64,000 nt of DNA from Citricoccus sp. K5 (GTDB lineage Bacteria > Actinomycetota > Actinomycetes > Actinomycetales > Micrococcaceae), in assembly GCF_902506195.1 (NCBI RefSeq), contig NZ_LR732817.1, forward strand, positions 2,488,245 through 2,552,244. Direction: 5' to 3'. Shown one piece after another: positions 17,317 through 26,957 of the stretch. The notes beneath the pieces are model-generated. The model ran no database searches and had not been told where the DNA came from. It saw nothing but the letters and a program-made list of their open reading frames with translations. A program made the position numbers and the translations under genes. Position 1 is the first letter of the stretch, and the number at the start of each line of letters is the position of its first letter.

Positions 17317-18036
17317 TCAGGCGTGACCGGGGGTTTCCGGGGCCGAGTCTGCCAGAACGGAGACAAGGTAATACACGCGTTCGGCGTCCACCGAGCGCTC
17401 GGAGGCGGGATTGAGCTCCTCGAACTCGTCGATCAGCTCGGCGAGGCGGCGCTGGAACTCGGCGCGTTGCTCGGCGTTGACGAACACCATGCCGGTGGAC
17501 AGCACCGGGGGCCGGCGCCGGCCGGGCTCGGGGACGCCGATGCCCCGTCCGTCCAGGGGCGCGTTGGCGTCCCGAGCGGTGGCCACGGCCTCCTCCGCCG
17601 CCTGGCGCAGGAGCTTGTCCTCGGACTCGCGGCGGGCCACCTCCTTCATGATCCGGTCCCGGAAGGTGTTCAGCTGGACGTCGATGAACGCCTGCTTGGA
17701 CGCCGGGGTGTGGTTCAGGGAGTCGACGAGCAGCGAGTAGCCGGCCGCCTTCCAACGCCGCTCACGGCCGTCCCCCTCCGAGGGGGAGCGCTCCACGAAG
17801 CCGTATTTCTCCAGGGCTCGCAGATGGTAGCTCATGGCCGAGGGAGTCAGTCCGCACCGGGACGCCAGTTCGGTCGCGGTCCGGGTGGACTGCGAGGCGT
17901 AGAGCTCCTCCAGCGCCTCCAGCCGCGCCTCGTGGGCCAGGGCCCGGATGGCCTGGGGATCGGAGATGACCACCGGCCGTCGGGCGGCCGGCACCGTTCC
18001 GCTCCCGGGGGTCGGAGCGGTGTCTAGTTCAGTCAT
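17317..18036 (-). CDS. ArsR-like winged helix-turn-helix transcriptional regulator
   Basis: 239-residue regulator. An N-terminal winged helix (residues about 28-100) includes ALAHEARLEALEELY and the recognition region ELASRCGLTPSAMSYHLRAL, with a charged wing EGDGRERRWKAAG. The C-terminal part is helical and acidic without a known ligand motif. Related proteins are often called helix-turn-helix domain-containing ArsR regulators. It lies 45 bases after the methyltransferase stop, so it might be co-transcribed with it. Confidence 0.82.
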   Translation of the reverse strand: MTELDTAPTPGSGTVPAARRPVVISDPQAIRALAHEARLEALEELYASQSTRTATELASRCGLTPSAMSYHLRALEKYGFVERSPSEGDGRERRWKAAGYSLLVDSLNHTPASKQAFIDVQLNTFRDRIMKEVARRESEDKLLRQAAEEAVATARDANAPLDGRGIGVPEPGRRRPPVLSTGMVFVNAEQRAEFQRRLAELIDEFEELNPASERSVDAERVYYLVSVLADSAPETPGHA

Positions 18037-18081
18037 GGACCAAGATTCTAGGCAGTTCTTTCAGATTTAGCGTGTCCTCGT

Positions 18082-19974
18082 TCACATTCCGGACGGTATC
18101 GGTGCGGTAACGGTCAGGAATCCGTCCGTGAGCAACTCGGCCACGGCGGTCACCAGGGCCCGCTCCCCCGCCTCGTCCAGGTCCAGCAGTCCTGCCACCG
18201 CACCGGTCAGCTGCCCCACTGCGAACTCGCCGTCCGCGGCGGACAGGAACCCGGCGGTGGCGGTGTCCACGTGCGCCGTCCGCCGGAAACCGCCGCCCTG
18301 GCGCGCCAGGATGATCTCCGGGTGGTCGGAGCCGAAGCGCTGGTGGCGTTCCTCGGTGACATCGCCGGGGACCGTGACGTACAGCTCCCGCAGTGCGCTC
18401 AGGTCTCCGGTGTCTGCTGTGCCTGCCGTGTCTGCCGTGTCCGCTGTATCTCCGGCGACCAGGTCCCAGCGGTCCACCGCCTCTGCCCAGGCCGGCCCCA
18501 ACGGCTGCTGCAGCTCGGACTCGAGGACCTCGGTGCGGATCCGGCCGGCCCGCGGTACGGCCGGGCGGCGCAACCACACGTACCCGAACCCGACGGCGGC
18601 CACGCCCCGTTCTCCGAAGTCCTCCAGGTAGCGCCGGTACCCCGCCGTGTACCTCGCGGTGTCGAACTGCTCGGAGGAGTCCTGTAACCAGGTCTCGGCG
18701 TAGCCGGCCGGGTCCAGGAGGTCACGCTGGATGAACCAGGCATCGACGCCGGAGGGCACCCAGGAGCGCGGGCGCACCTCCCAGCCGGGCAGTTGGGGGC
18801 TGGCGGCCCCGGCCACTCGGTCCGGTGCGCCCTCCCTGACGCTGCCCGTGGCGCTGTCCGGGAGTCCGTGGATCTCCCAGTTGCCGAGCATCTGCGCCAT
18901 GCCGCCGGGCTCGAGGTGCTCCGGCAGAGTGGCGACGAGCTCAGCCAGCAACCGGTCCCCGGAGCGGCCGCCGTCCCGGTACGTGTTGATCCCGTCCTCG
19001 ACCTCCCCGGTGAACCGGTCCGGCTCCGACCCCGAGCGTGGGGTGATGACGTACGGCGGGTTGGAGACGACCAGGTCGAAGCGGCGGCCGGCCACCGGCT
19101 CCAGCAGGTCCCCCTGCAGCAGGGTCACGCGCCCGCCGAGCGTGAGGGGGAAACCGCCGCGGGGACTCTGCGGTTGAGCGTCCCGCTCCTGCGCTTCTGT
19201 TAGGTCCAGGCCGAGCGCCTCGGCGTTGAGGGCCAGGTTGAAGGCCGTGAACTCGAGCGCCCGGTGGGAGAGGTCCGTGGCGGTGACGTGGTCGGCGTGG
19301 GCCAGCAAGTGCAGGGTCTGGATGCCGCAGCCTGTGCCGAGGTCCAGGGCCCGGGCCACGGGGCGACGGATCACATTGCCCGCCAGGGTCATCGACGCCC
19401 GGCCGATGCCGAGCACGTGCCAGGAAGGCAAGGTGGTCCGGGTCTGCAGGGCGGTCTGATCGCTGGCCACCCACACCTCCCCGAGGTCATCGGTCGAGTA
19501 GGGCGAGAGGTCTACCACCGGGTGAAAGGCCCCCTCCCGGATCCAGCCCAGGTTGATCTCAGCGGCACCGGCGGCCGTCAGCGTGGGCAGGGCGGCGTCC
19601 AGCACGGCGGTCGGCACCGAGTCGCCGAGCATCCAGCAGGAGACGGCGGCGGCGAGCGCGCGCTGGGAGCCGGGCGCGCCGGCGTCGTGCATCACCTGGG
19701 CGAGGCGGCGGCGAGCCGGTTCGGCCTGCTCACGCTCCAGCGCTGCGGCGGCCATGGCCCCCAGCAGATCCCCGACGGCGTCCGTGGTGTAGGGCAGGGC
19801 GCGCAGATCGGCGGCCAGATCGGCGACGGCGGCGATGGCGGCGGCGGACGAGGGGCCCCGATCCCACCGCGGCGGGTCGATCATCGCGTGGTTGAAGGGC
19901 TGCTCGATGCTGGGAGTACTGGCGGCGCTGGGAGTACTGGCGGTACTGGCGGTATTCGGACGCGGATCGGTCAT
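18082..19974 (-). CDS. SAM-dependent methyltransferase, HemK/RlmG-like with NPPY motif
   Basis: 630 residues from the ATG at 19974. After a repeat-rich N-terminus and an all-helical domain, a Rossmann methyltransferase core carries the SAM loop ALDLGTGCGIQTLHLLAHA (near 180) and the catalytic LVVSNPPYVITP (near 285), typical of enzymes methylating amide or exocyclic amino nitrogens in protein release factors, rRNA or DNA. The C-terminal 250 residues form a separate domain of actinobacterial homologues, interrupted by a Thr/Ala/Asp repeat. Substrate unknown. Confidence 0.85.
   Translation of the reverse strand: MTDPRPNTASTASTPSAASTPSIEQPFNHAMIDPPRWDRGPSSAAAIAAVADLAADLRALPYTTDAVGDLLGAMAAAALEREQAEPARRRLAQVMHDAGAPGSQRALAAAVSCWMLGDSVPTAVLDAALPTLTAAGAAEINLGWIREGAFHPVVDLSPYSTDDLGEVWVASDQTALQTRTTLPSWHVLGIGRASMTLAGNVIRRPVARALDLGTGCGIQTLHLLAHADHVTATDLSHRALEFTAFNLALNAEALGLDLTEAQERDAQPQSPRGGFPLTLGGRVTLLQGDLLEPVAGRRFDLVVSNPPYVITPRSGSEPDRFTGEVEDGINTYRDGGRSGDRLLAELVATLPEHLEPGGMAQMLGNWEIHGLPDSATGSVREGAPDRVAGAASPQLPGWEVRPRSWVPSGVDAWFIQRDLLDPAGYAETWLQDSSEQFDTARYTAGYRRYLEDFGERGVAAVGFGYVWLRRPAVPRAGRIRTEVLESELQQPLGPAWAEAVDRWDLVAGDTADTADTAGTADTGDLSALRELYVTVPGDVTEERHQRFGSDHPEIILARQGGGFRRTAHVDTATAGFLSAADGEFAVGQLTGAVAGLLDLDEAGERALVTAVAELLTDGFLTVTAPIPSGM
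18408..18452 (-). repeat. Imperfect 9-bp coding repeat in the methyltransferase
   Basis: Repeats of tgtctgccg-like units encode DTADTADTAGTADTGD inside the C-terminal domain of the methyltransferase. The divergence between units suggests an older, partly decayed tandem expansion. Confidence 0.8.
19909..19960 (-). repeat. Imperfect coding repeat at the methyltransferase N-terminus
   Basis: Units of ctgggagtactggcgg and shorter ggtactggc variants encode a Thr-Ala-Ser-Pro stretch (TASTASTPSAASTPS). In-frame length variation would alter only a disordered N-terminus. Confidence 0.8.
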
Positions 19975-20027
19975 GACTCCATTGTGGTGCGTGGCCGGCA
20001 CCGCACCCGCATCGCCGCAGACCCGTC

Positions 20028-20699
20028 TCACGGTGCTGCCGCGAGGAGTCCCTGCCGGAGTTTCTCGACCTGACGGTCGAATGCCTCCACCACGGTGTCC
20101 GGGTCCACCAGGATGCCGCTGACCATGACGTGGTGATGGCCCACGGTCTCCACGGCGATGGTCACGCTGGCGTCCCCGAGCAACTCGTCTCCGCGGCTGT
20201 GTGCCACCACCCCGTCCCGGCCCCCAGGCAGGGGTGCCACGGTGACAGTGGCCTCGCCCTGGCGCAGTTCGGCACCCTCGCAGTCCCGGCCCACCGCGGT
20301 GTAGAGCGGGCCCGGCTCCGGCCCGTCGCCGTCCTCACGGGCGAACAGTGCGGCGGACATGACGGGAGGCAGATAGGCGTCTTCGTAGCCCTCCACCACG
20401 CTGACGGCCTCGGCCGCACTGGCGGTGGTCTCGAACGAGGCGGACTGCAGGGCCTGCAGCGCGTCGGCACAGGCGCCCTCAGCCTGGGAGGGGTCGTCGA
20501 CGACGGTCGCGATCAGGCTCGGGTCGATCTGCTCCCCCGGGCCGCTGGCTCCCTCCAGCCCGTACTCGTCCATCTCCAGGAGCAGCGCCCGGAGCTGCTC
20601 TTCGGACTGGGGCGGAGTGTCCGCCGGGTCGGGTGCTCCGCAGCCGGTGAGCAGTAGCCCCGCGAGGACCACCCCGGCAGCCCCGCGTCTCACCGGCAC
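20028..20699 (-). CDS. Hypothetical lipoprotein
   Basis: About 223 residues with a lipoprotein signal peptide: [18 protein letters not shown], lipobox LLTGC. The mature part is acidic with no recognised domain; it contains a helical segment and an alternating strand region suggestive of a small secreted fold. GTG at 20699 is used; GTG at 20693, which overlaps the upstream trhO stop as GTGA, is equally likely and removes two residues. Expected to sit on the outer face of the membrane. Function not recognised. Confidence 0.7.
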   Translation of the reverse strand: MPVRRGAAGVVLAGLLLTGCGAPDPADTPPQSEEQLRALLLEMDEYGLEGASGPGEQIDPSLIATVVDDPSQAEGACADALQALQSASFETTASAAEAVSVVEGYEDAYLPPVMSAALFAREDGDGPEPGPLYTAVGRDCEGAELRQGEATVTVAPLPGGRDGVVAHSRGDELLGDASVTIAVETVGHHHVMVSGILVDPDTVVEAFDRQVEKLRQGLLAAAP

Positions 20700-21577
20700 A
20701 CCGCGCAAATGCGGTCCGGGACGGCCAGAGTGCAGGCATCGCAGACGGTGTCCAGGGTCTGGCAGGACGGATCGGAGCAGTTCCTCAGCTCCGAGGTGGG
20801 ACCCGCACAGAGGGTGCACTCGCCGATCGTCGCGGACTGGTCAGAGAACTGGACCCGCATGCGTTGGTCGAAGACGGCCAGGGATCCCTCCCACAGGCCG
20901 GAGTCGCCATAGGCCTCCCCATACTTCACGATCCCGCCGTCCAGTTGGTAGACCTCCCCGAAGCCGCGGTGGTGCATCAACGCCGTCAGCACCTCACAGC
21001 GGACCCCGCCCGTGCAGTAGGTGACCACGGGCTGGTCCTTGAGGTGGTCATAGACGCCCGAGTCCAGTTCGGAGATGAAGTCCCGGGTGGTGACGGTGTC
21101 CGGCACCACGGCCCCGGCGAATCGACCGATCTTGGCCTCCACGGCGTTGCGCCCGTCGAAGAACACCACGGGGGTCCCGGCGGACTCCTTCTCCTCCACC
21201 AGCCGGTGCAGGTCCTCGGGGGTCAGGTGCACGCCGGTGTCCTGCACGCCGTCCTCGGTCACGACGATCTCGTCCGGGGCGTCGAAGGCCACCAGCTCGG
21301 GCCGCACCTTGACAGACAACCGCGGGAAGTCCTCGGCCGAACCGTCGGACCACTTGACCTCCAGCCCGGCGAAGGGGCCGTAGGTCCGGGTGGTCTTGAC
21401 GTATTGTTTCACCGCCGCCAAAGGTCCACCCACGGTGCCGTTGATCCCGTGCGGGGACACGATGATGCGCCCGGTCAACCCCCATCGCGAGGCCAAGGCA
21501 TGCTGCCAGAGGCGCACGGCCTCCGGATCGGCCAACGGGGCGAAGCGGTAATACAGGGCGATCTTGGACTGGCTCAC
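20690..21577 (-). CDS. trhO: tRNA uridine(34) hydroxylase TrhO (rhodanese-related)
   Basis: Oxygen-dependent hydroxylation of wobble uridine-34 of tRNA to ho5U. 295 residues from the GTG at 21577: N-terminal acylphosphatase-like domain ([10 protein letters not shown] to [11 protein letters not shown]), then a rhodanese domain with the active cysteine in [12 protein letters not shown] near residue 190, and a C-terminal Cys-rich tail with six cysteines (CTLC, CSDPSC, CDAC, CAVC pattern) that may bind metal. The Cys-rich end is usual in the longer members of the family. Frame stays open far upstream, but no homology is visible there. Confidence 0.9.
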   Translation of the reverse strand: MSQSKIALYYRFAPLADPEAVRLWQHALASRWGLTGRIIVSPHGINGTVGGPLAAVKQYVKTTRTYGPFAGLEVKWSDGSAEDFPRLSVKVRPELVAFDAPDEIVVTEDGVQDTGVHLTPEDLHRLVEEKESAGTPVVFFDGRNAVEAKIGRFAGAVVPDTVTTRDFISELDSGVYDHLKDQPVVTYCTGGVRCEVLTALMHHRGFGEVYQLDGGIVKYGEAYGDSGLWEGSLAVFDQRMRVQFSDQSATIGECTLCAGPTSELRNCSDPSCQTLDTVCDACTLAVPDRICAVCR

Positions 21578-21730
21578 CGCATCAAGGGTAGTCCGGGACC
21601 TCGCACCCCACGAGGTGCGTCCGGAGACGGCATCGCTGACGGGGACCGCAGCATACCGGCACGTGACGATTTGACCTGGATCTTGATCCGACGGGTGCGG
21701 GCAGCCTGCGGCTCGGGCTAGTCTCGTCCC

Positions 21731-22444
21731 ATGACTTCTGCCTTGAATGACGCGCTGGTCAGCACCTGGGTGACCGGTTGGTCCCGCTGCCGGAACTACG
21801 ACGTGCAACATGACGGCGTGGTCCACGCATCCCTGCGCAGTGGTGTCCAGGCCGGTGACGGACAGGACTGGGAGTACGTCCTGGCCCACCCGGACGAGAC
21901 CGCGCTCAAGGCGGTGTCCACCGAGGTCCAGAACCACCCCGGAAGGCTGCTGACCGTGGTCGGCCCGCCGCCCACCGTGCCGGCCGGTGTCCCCCTCAAG
22001 GCGCTCTCCACCGGAGAGAAGCTCATGGTGGTGAACATGGGAGGCCAGGACGTCGAGGCCCCCATCGTGCCCGAGGAGTTCGAGGCCACCGTGGAGCGCA
22101 AGGACCCGGACTGGTTCCTCGTGACCATCACCAGCACGGAGGAGCACCCCCAGGGTGAGGGCGCAGTGGCGGCCCGCGGCCGAGTGGCCGCCGTGGACGG
22201 ATACGCCGTGTTCGACCGGATCTGGACCTCCCCCGAATTCCGCCGGCAGGGCCTCGGTTCGCTGGTGATGCGCTACCTCGCCTCGCTGGCCCTGGAGCAC
22301 GACGTCGAGGAAGGCCTCCTCGTGGCCAGCGCTGATGGGCAGGCCCTCTACGGCCACCTCGGCTGGACCGAGCTCGCCGACGTCACCGTCTACGGCGCCC
22401 TGGAAGGCGACACCGGGAACCCGTCCCACTCGGACGCCGGCTGA
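21731..22444 (+). CDS. GNAT family N-acetyltransferase
   Basis: 237 residues. The acetyl-CoA binding motif [19 protein letters not shown] is near residues 174-192, followed by the usual [14 protein letters not shown] segment. The N-terminal 100 residues resemble the second, incomplete GNAT-like half of some actinobacterial proteins. Acceptor unknown. It is directly abutted by the helicase gene: the stop ends at 22444 and the GTG begins at 22445. Confidence 0.85.
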   Translation: MTSALNDALVSTWVTGWSRCRNYDVQHDGVVHASLRSGVQAGDGQDWEYVLAHPDETALKAVSTEVQNHPGRLLTVVGPPPTVPAGVPLKALSTGEKLMVVNMGGQDVEAPIVPEEFEATVERKDPDWFLVTITSTEEHPQGEGAVAARGRVAAVDGYAVFDRIWTSPEFRRQGLGSLVMRYLASLALEHDVEEGLLVASADGQALYGHLGWTELADVTVYGALEGDTGNPSHSDAG

Positions 22445-24982
22445 GTGGACCCCCGCGGGGCACACCCCCGGAACGGCACCGGAGACGGGCCTGGAGACGC
22501 GCCCGAGCAGCCAGCCGGTGGACCGCGCACGGATGACCCCCGGGACGCCGAGGCCCTGAGCCGGACTCTCGGCCGCCGTTCCATCCCGCCGCAACTGCTC
22601 CATGTCCGGCACCTGCCCGAACGGCAGGCCATCACGGTGCCCTGGCCGGCGGGCACTCCGGATGGTCTCATCCACGCCCTCGGTGGCTCCGGGGCCCTGA
22701 ACCCCTGGAAGCACCAGGCCGAGGCGGCCGGCCTCGCGGCCGCCGGGACCAATGTGGTGTTGGCGACGGGGACGGCGTCGGGCAAGTCCCTCGCCTACCA
22801 ACTCGCCGCCGGCACCGCCTTGCACGACGATCCCACCGGGACCGTGCTCTACCTGTCCCCCACGAAGGCGCTCGCGGCCGACCAACTCAGCGCCTGGCGC
22901 GCCCTGGCCCGGGACGGCGCCACCTGGCTGCGGCCGGCCCCCTATGACGGGGACACGGACATCGCCGACCGCAAGTGGGCTCGCGAACACGCGAATGTGT
23001 TGCTGACGAACCCGGACATGCTGCACGTCGGAATCCTGCCGCACCACGAACGCTGGTCCCGGTTCTTCCGGCGGCTGCGCTTCGTGGTGGTGGACGAGGC
23101 CCACGTGTACCGGGGGGTCTTCGGCTCCCACGTGGCCGTGCTGCTGCGCCGGCTGGCCCGCGTCTGCGCGCATTATCGGTCTGGACGGCGTGACGGGGCC
23201 GAGATCCCGGGCACATCGGGCCCGGTGTTCATCGGGGCCTCGGCCACCAGTGCGGACCCCGCCGGGTCCTTCTCGCGCCTGATCGGGGCGGACGCGGTGG
23301 CCGTGACCGAGGACGCCTCCCCACACGGTGCCGTCACGGTCGGCTTCTGGGAACCGGAGCTCACGGACCGGCGCGGCGAGAACGGAGCACCCGTGCGCCG
23401 TTCCGCCACGGCCGAGGGCGCCGGGATGATGGCCGACCTGGCCGTCACCGGCACCCGGACGATTGCCTTCATCCGCTCCCGCCGCGGAGCCGAGGCGATG
23501 GCCTCCGCCGCCAAACGTGAGCTCGCCGAGGTGGACCCCTCCTTGCCACCCCGAGTGGCGGCCTACCGGGCCGGATACCTGCCCGAGGAGCGCCGCGAGG
23601 TGGAGACGGCTCTGCGTACCGGCCGGTTGCTGGGCGTCGCCTCCACGCCGGCGCTGGAGCTCGGCATCGACATCGCCGGACTCGACGCCGTACTGGTGGC
23701 CGGCTGGCCGGGCACCCGCGCGTCGTTCTTCCAGCAGGTGGGACGCGCCGGGCGATCGGGGCAGGAATCGGTGGCGCTCTACGTGGCCGGGGATGATCCC
23801 CTGGACACCTACGTGGTCCACCATCCGGAGGCCGTCTTCGAACTGGCCGTGGAGGACTCGGTCACGGACCCGACCAACCCGCACATCCTCGCCCCACACC
23901 TGTGCGCCGCGGCCGCCGAGTTTCCCCTGGTCCCGGACGGGCTCGGTGACTTCGGGGACCCGGACGAGGTCCGTGGACTGGTGGAACAGCTCGTCGAGGA
24001 GGGCTACCTGAGGCGCCGTCCGGCCGGCTGGTTCTGGACGCATCCCGAACATGCCGCCGGGTTGGTGTCCCTGCGGGACGACGGCGGCGGACCGGTGGAC
24101 ATCATCGACACCGAGACCGGCGCCCTGCTGGGCTCCATGGGTTCCCCGCAGACCCACTACCAGGCCCACCCCGGTGCCGTGTACGTCCACCAGGACCGGA
24201 CATACCTGGTGGAGGACCTCGACGAGGACGCCCACGCCGTCCTGGTCACGCGGGCCTGGCCGGACTTCTTCACGCAGGCCCGTGACATCACCGAGATCGA
24301 GATCCTGGACACCGTCCACCGCGTGGACGCGGGAGACCTGCAATGGTGCACGGGACCGGTGAAGGTCACCACCCAGGTGGTGTCCTACCAGCGCAAGGCC
24401 CTGGTCTCCGGCGAGGTCCTCGGCGAGGAGCCCCTGGAGTTGCCCGCCCGGGACCTCTTCACCACGGCCGTCTGGTTCCACTGCCCCTCGGAGGTGCTCG
24501 TGGCCGCCGGACTGACGATGGACCGGCTGCCCGGGTCCCTGCACGCGGCCGAACACGCGATGATCGGGCTGTTGCCCATCGTGGCCTCGAACGACCGCTG
24601 GGACATCGGCGGGGTGTCCATGGCCCTGCACCCGGACACCGGCCAGCCCTCCGTGTTCGTCTACGACGGTCACCCGGGCGGTGCCGGCTTCGCCGAGCGG
24701 GGCTTCGCGGAGGCGGCGACCTGGCTGCAGGCCACACTGGACACGGTGCTCTCCTGCAGTTGCTCCTCGGGCTGCCCGTCCTGTGTGCAGTCCCCGAAGT
24801 GCGGCAACCGCAACAACCCGCTGGACAAGGACGGGGCCGCAACCCTGCTGACGTTCGTGTTGCAGGGCGTCCGGATCGCCGAGGCACGGTCGCTGCGGGC
24901 GGCCGCTCACCGCGGCACCGTTGACGCCGGCGGTCCGGCCCGGGCCACCCCTTCGGAGGGCCACGGCAGCGGCGACTCATAA
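22445..24982 (+). CDS. DEAD/DEAH-box helicase with C-terminal zinc/DUF1998 domain (MrfA/YprA-like)
   Basis: 845-residue superfamily 2 helicase. Walker [11 protein letters not shown] near 104, DEAH-box [10 protein letters not shown] near 215, motif III SATSADP near 262, second RecA domain with [17 protein letters not shown] near 398 and motif [13 protein letters not shown] near 433. The C-terminal cysteines [18 protein letters not shown] (about 769-786) match the MrfA-type metal site. B. subtilis MrfA acts in mitomycin-lesion repair; the actinobacterial homologues (Rv3649-type) are uncharacterised. GTG start directly after the GNAT stop. Confidence 0.9.
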   Translation: MDPRGAHPRNGTGDGPGDAPEQPAGGPRTDDPRDAEALSRTLGRRSIPPQLLHVRHLPERQAITVPWPAGTPDGLIHALGGSGALNPWKHQAEAAGLAAAGTNVVLATGTASGKSLAYQLAAGTALHDDPTGTVLYLSPTKALAADQLSAWRALARDGATWLRPAPYDGDTDIADRKWAREHANVLLTNPDMLHVGILPHHERWSRFFRRLRFVVVDEAHVYRGVFGSHVAVLLRRLARVCAHYRSGRRDGAEIPGTSGPVFIGASATSADPAGSFSRLIGADAVAVTEDASPHGAVTVGFWEPELTDRRGENGAPVRRSATAEGAGMMADLAVTGTRTIAFIRSRRGAEAMASAAKRELAEVDPSLPPRVAAYRAGYLPEERREVETALRTGRLLGVASTPALELGIDIAGLDAVLVAGWPGTRASFFQQVGRAGRSGQESVALYVAGDDPLDTYVVHHPEAVFELAVEDSVTDPTNPHILAPHLCAAAAEFPLVPDGLGDFGDPDEVRGLVEQLVEEGYLRRRPAGWFWTHPEHAAGLVSLRDDGGGPVDIIDTETGALLGSMGSPQTHYQAHPGAVYVHQDRTYLVEDLDEDAHAVLVTRAWPDFFTQARDITEIEILDTVHRVDAGDLQWCTGPVKVTTQVVSYQRKALVSGEVLGEEPLELPARDLFTTAVWFHCPSEVLVAAGLTMDRLPGSLHAAEHAMIGLLPIVASNDRWDIGGVSMALHPDTGQPSVFVYDGHPGGAGFAERGFAEAATWLQATLDTVLSCSCSSGCPSCVQSPKCGNRNNPLDKDGAATLLTFVLQGVRIAEARSLRAAAHRGTVDAGGPARATPSEGHGSGDS

Positions 24983-25281
24983 CGGGTGCGCACCAGCACG
25001 GTGCCGTCTGAGGCGGCAGCGCACTCGATGACCGTGGCCCCGTGACGATCAGCCGTCTGGGCAGCCAGGGCGCAGGGCTCGGCCAGCGCCAGTCCACGGG
25101 CGGCGTCGGCAGCGGCGAGTGCGGCGAGGTCCGCGGCTCCGGAGGCTCGTGCCGCCGCCGTGGCCGCGGTGCCCAACGCCGCGGTGGCCCCCAGCAGCGC
25201 CAGGGTCAGGAACACCGTGGCCAACACGGTGACACTGCCGGCGCCCTGATCGCCTGGCCGGCGTGTGCTCGTCCGGTTCAT
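24907..25281 (-). CDS. Rv3654c-family TadE-like pseudopilin
   Basis: 124 residues from the ATG at 25281. Basic N-terminus, then [19 protein letters not shown], a hydrophobic segment preceded by a Gly that resembles a prepilin-type site but lacks the Glu+5 of true TadE proteins. The C-terminus is Ala-rich and externally oriented. Overlaps tadE by 4 bases (ATGA) and the 3' end of the convergent helicase gene by 76 bases. In mycobacteria the equivalent position holds Rv3654c. Probably a minor pilus or secretion subunit. Confidence 0.8.
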   Translation of the reverse strand: MNRTSTRRPGDQGAGSVTVLATVFLTLALLGATAALGTAATAAARASGAADLAALAAADAARGLALAEPCALAAQTADRHGATVIECAAASDGTVLVRTRYESPLPWPSEGVARAGPPASTVPR

Positions 25282-25811
25282 GGTGCGCCCGTGGGAGGCA
25301 CGGCCCACTGGTCCGGCGCGTGGGCCGTGGCCTCCAGTTCCCACCCGTCCCACCACGCCAGGGGCCCTGGAGGGGCGTGGGCCACGGTCACGGCGACCCA
25401 GCCAGTGCTCCTGCCGCTGCTGAGTTCCGTGGCCTCACCGGCCATGCGCCGAGCGGTGGAGAGGACGTCGGCCTCGCTCTCTCCCCGGGCCAGCTCGCGG
25501 ACCGAGGCCGCTGCGGCTTCCTCCAGCCGGACCTGCTGCAGGGTCGCGGCACCGGCGAGCAGGGCGCCCACCAATACCAGGGCCGCGGCCGGCAGCATGA
25601 CCGCGTATTCCGCGGTGACCGATCCCCGTTCGGTACCGGTGGCACCGGCGGGCCCGGAGGGGCGCTCGGACCGCAGGGCGTGCTTGGAGCGCAGGGGACG
25701 GCCGGAATCGGCAGGAGGGCCGAGAGGGCCAGGAGGGTCAGGATCGGCGGAACGGCCGCGCCCCGTGGATCCGGTCAAGGGTGGATGTTCGGTCAGAGGG
25801 CGGCGGTCCAT
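25278..25811 (-). CDS. TadE family pseudopilin
   Basis: 177 residues from the ATG at 25811 (GAGGAAG just upstream). A charged Pro/Arg-rich head of about 60 residues precedes ERGSVTAEYAVMLPAAALVLVG, where Gly is followed by Glu at +5 and Tyr at +6, the Flp/TadE processing pattern, then one membrane helix. An earlier in-frame ATG at 25916 has no ribosome site. Part of the Tad operon, translationally coupled to the following gene. Confidence 0.85.
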   Translation of the reverse strand: MDRRPLTEHPPLTGSTGRGRSADPDPPGPLGPPADSGRPLRSKHALRSERPSGPAGATGTERGSVTAEYAVMLPAAALVLVGALLAGAATLQQVRLEEAAAASVRELARGESEADVLSTARRMAGEATELSSGRSTGWVAVTVAHAPPGPLAWWDGWELEATAHAPDQWAVPPTGAP

Positions 25812-25975
25812 GGCTTCCTCGAGTCTTCGGGTGTCGCCCGGGCAGGACGGGTGCTGTGCGGATGGGTGGCAGGATTCGGCCGTAGCCGGCCATGCCTGAT
25901 CGGCCGGGATCTGCAACGGGTACCGGGCCCCGCCGGGAGGGGTAGCGGCGGGGCCCGGGGGCCGGTCGAGGGTTC

Positions 25976-26263
25976 TCAGCCGAAGCTGAGGGCGTTCTTG
26001 ACGATGTCCAGCAGCAGTCCCTGCACGTCGGTCCCCGCGAGGACGACGGCCAGGACACCGGCAAACCCGACGGCGGCGAGCGTGACGATGCCGTACTCGG
26101 CGGTCTGCGCACCGGTCTCATCACCCCAGTCAGGGGTCGAGGCCGGGCGGCCCTGCACGGGGCGGGCGGAGTCGGCGGTAAAGGCGGTGCTGACGGTAGC
26201 AGGCCGGCTGACTCCGCTGGCCGTGCGCTGGGCGTGGTGTTCGTGCTGCAGTGTGGCGGTCAT
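25976..26263 (-). CDS. DUF4244 Flp-type prepilin
   Basis: 95 residues with a strong AGAGGAG ribosome site 6 bases before the ATG at 26263. The segment ETGAQTAEYGIVTLAAVG has Gly-AQTAEY, i.e. Glu+5 and Tyr+6 after the presumed cleavage glycine, followed by a single hydrophobic helix, the hallmark of Flp pilins. It is the best candidate for the major pilin of this locus. A 223-base gap to tadC and a 164-base gap to tadE frame it, so it may have its own promoter, as abundant pilins often do. Confidence 0.88.
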   Translation of the reverse strand: MTATLQHEHHAQRTASGVSRPATVSTAFTADSARPVQGRPASTPDWGDETGAQTAEYGIVTLAAVGFAGVLAVVLAGTDVQGLLLDIVKNALSFG

Positions 26264-26486
26264 GGTGTCTCCTCTGGTGTGATGGCGGCCGGTATGGTCG
26301 CCTGTTTCCAGCCTGCGTCGGTGTTCTCCCCCGTGGGGTGCGGAGGCTCGCAGATCTGGATGGCTGGGGCATTTCGGACCGGTGTGGAGGACTGCGCCGG
26401 GTTCCCGACGGTGCTCCCGCCTCCCCCAAATGAACTCGCGCATGCAGGCAACAGGGCGGGTGTCAGGGCAGACATCAGGACGGATG

Positions 26487-26957
26487 TCAGGGCAGCAGGG
26501 CCAGGACGAGAGGGACCACACCCAGGCAGAGGAACGAGGGCAACTGGCAGAGCCCCAAGGGCAGGACCAACCGGGTGCCCAGTTCCGCGGCCCGTTGTTC
26601 GGCCCGGCGTTTCCGGTGGCGGCGGAGCGTCGATGCCGTGGACCGCAGCAGGGCAGCCGTGGGTGCTCCGGTGAGGTGGGCGAAGCGGAGTTCACCGGCC
26701 AGCTCCTGCAGGTCAGGGTCGCTGGCTTCAGGCTCATGGGCCGACCAGGCATCATCCCAGTCGACACCGGTCCGCAGCAGGGCGGCCACCCGCCGGACCG
26801 GCGCCGCCCCGGGAACATGGGTGCCCAGCAGGTCGAGACCGGAGACGAGACTCTGCCCCGTCTCCAGCAGTCCCGCCACCAGGTCCATCGCCAAGGCGGC
26901 GTCCAGGGTGTCCGGTGCTGCCGAGGCACCGGGCCGGACGGGCGTGCTCGTGGTCAT
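26487..26957 (-). CDS. Type II secretion system F family protein, TadC-like
   Basis: 156 residues from the ATG at 26957 (GGAGGAG, 5-base spacing). Contains the T2SF helical-bundle region (LVAGLLETGQSLVSGLDLLG, LRFAHLTGAPTAALL) and a C-terminal hydrophobic pair LVLPLGLCQLPSFLCLGVVP. Half the length of proteobacterial TadC; shortened T2SF proteins are usual in actinobacterial Tad loci. Platform protein of the pilus assembly machine with TadB. Overlaps tadB by 4 bases. Confidence 0.85.
   Translation of the reverse strand: MTTSTPVRPGASAAPDTLDAALAMDLVAGLLETGQSLVSGLDLLGTHVPGAAPVRRVAALLRTGVDWDDAWSAHEPEASDPDLQELAGELRFAHLTGAPTAALLRSTASTLRRHRKRRAEQRAAELGTRLVLPLGLCQLPSFLCLGVVPLVLALLP

Noticed and set aside
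21578-24964. Upstream extension of the trhO frame to a 1424-codon protein
   Set aside because: The extension lies antisense to the GNAT and helicase genes; the TrhO part begins properly at the GTG at 21577.
26264-26929. N-terminal extension of the DUF4244 frame
   Set aside because: It overlaps tadC in another frame; the DUF4244 ATG at 26263 has a strong ribosome site and matches the family length.
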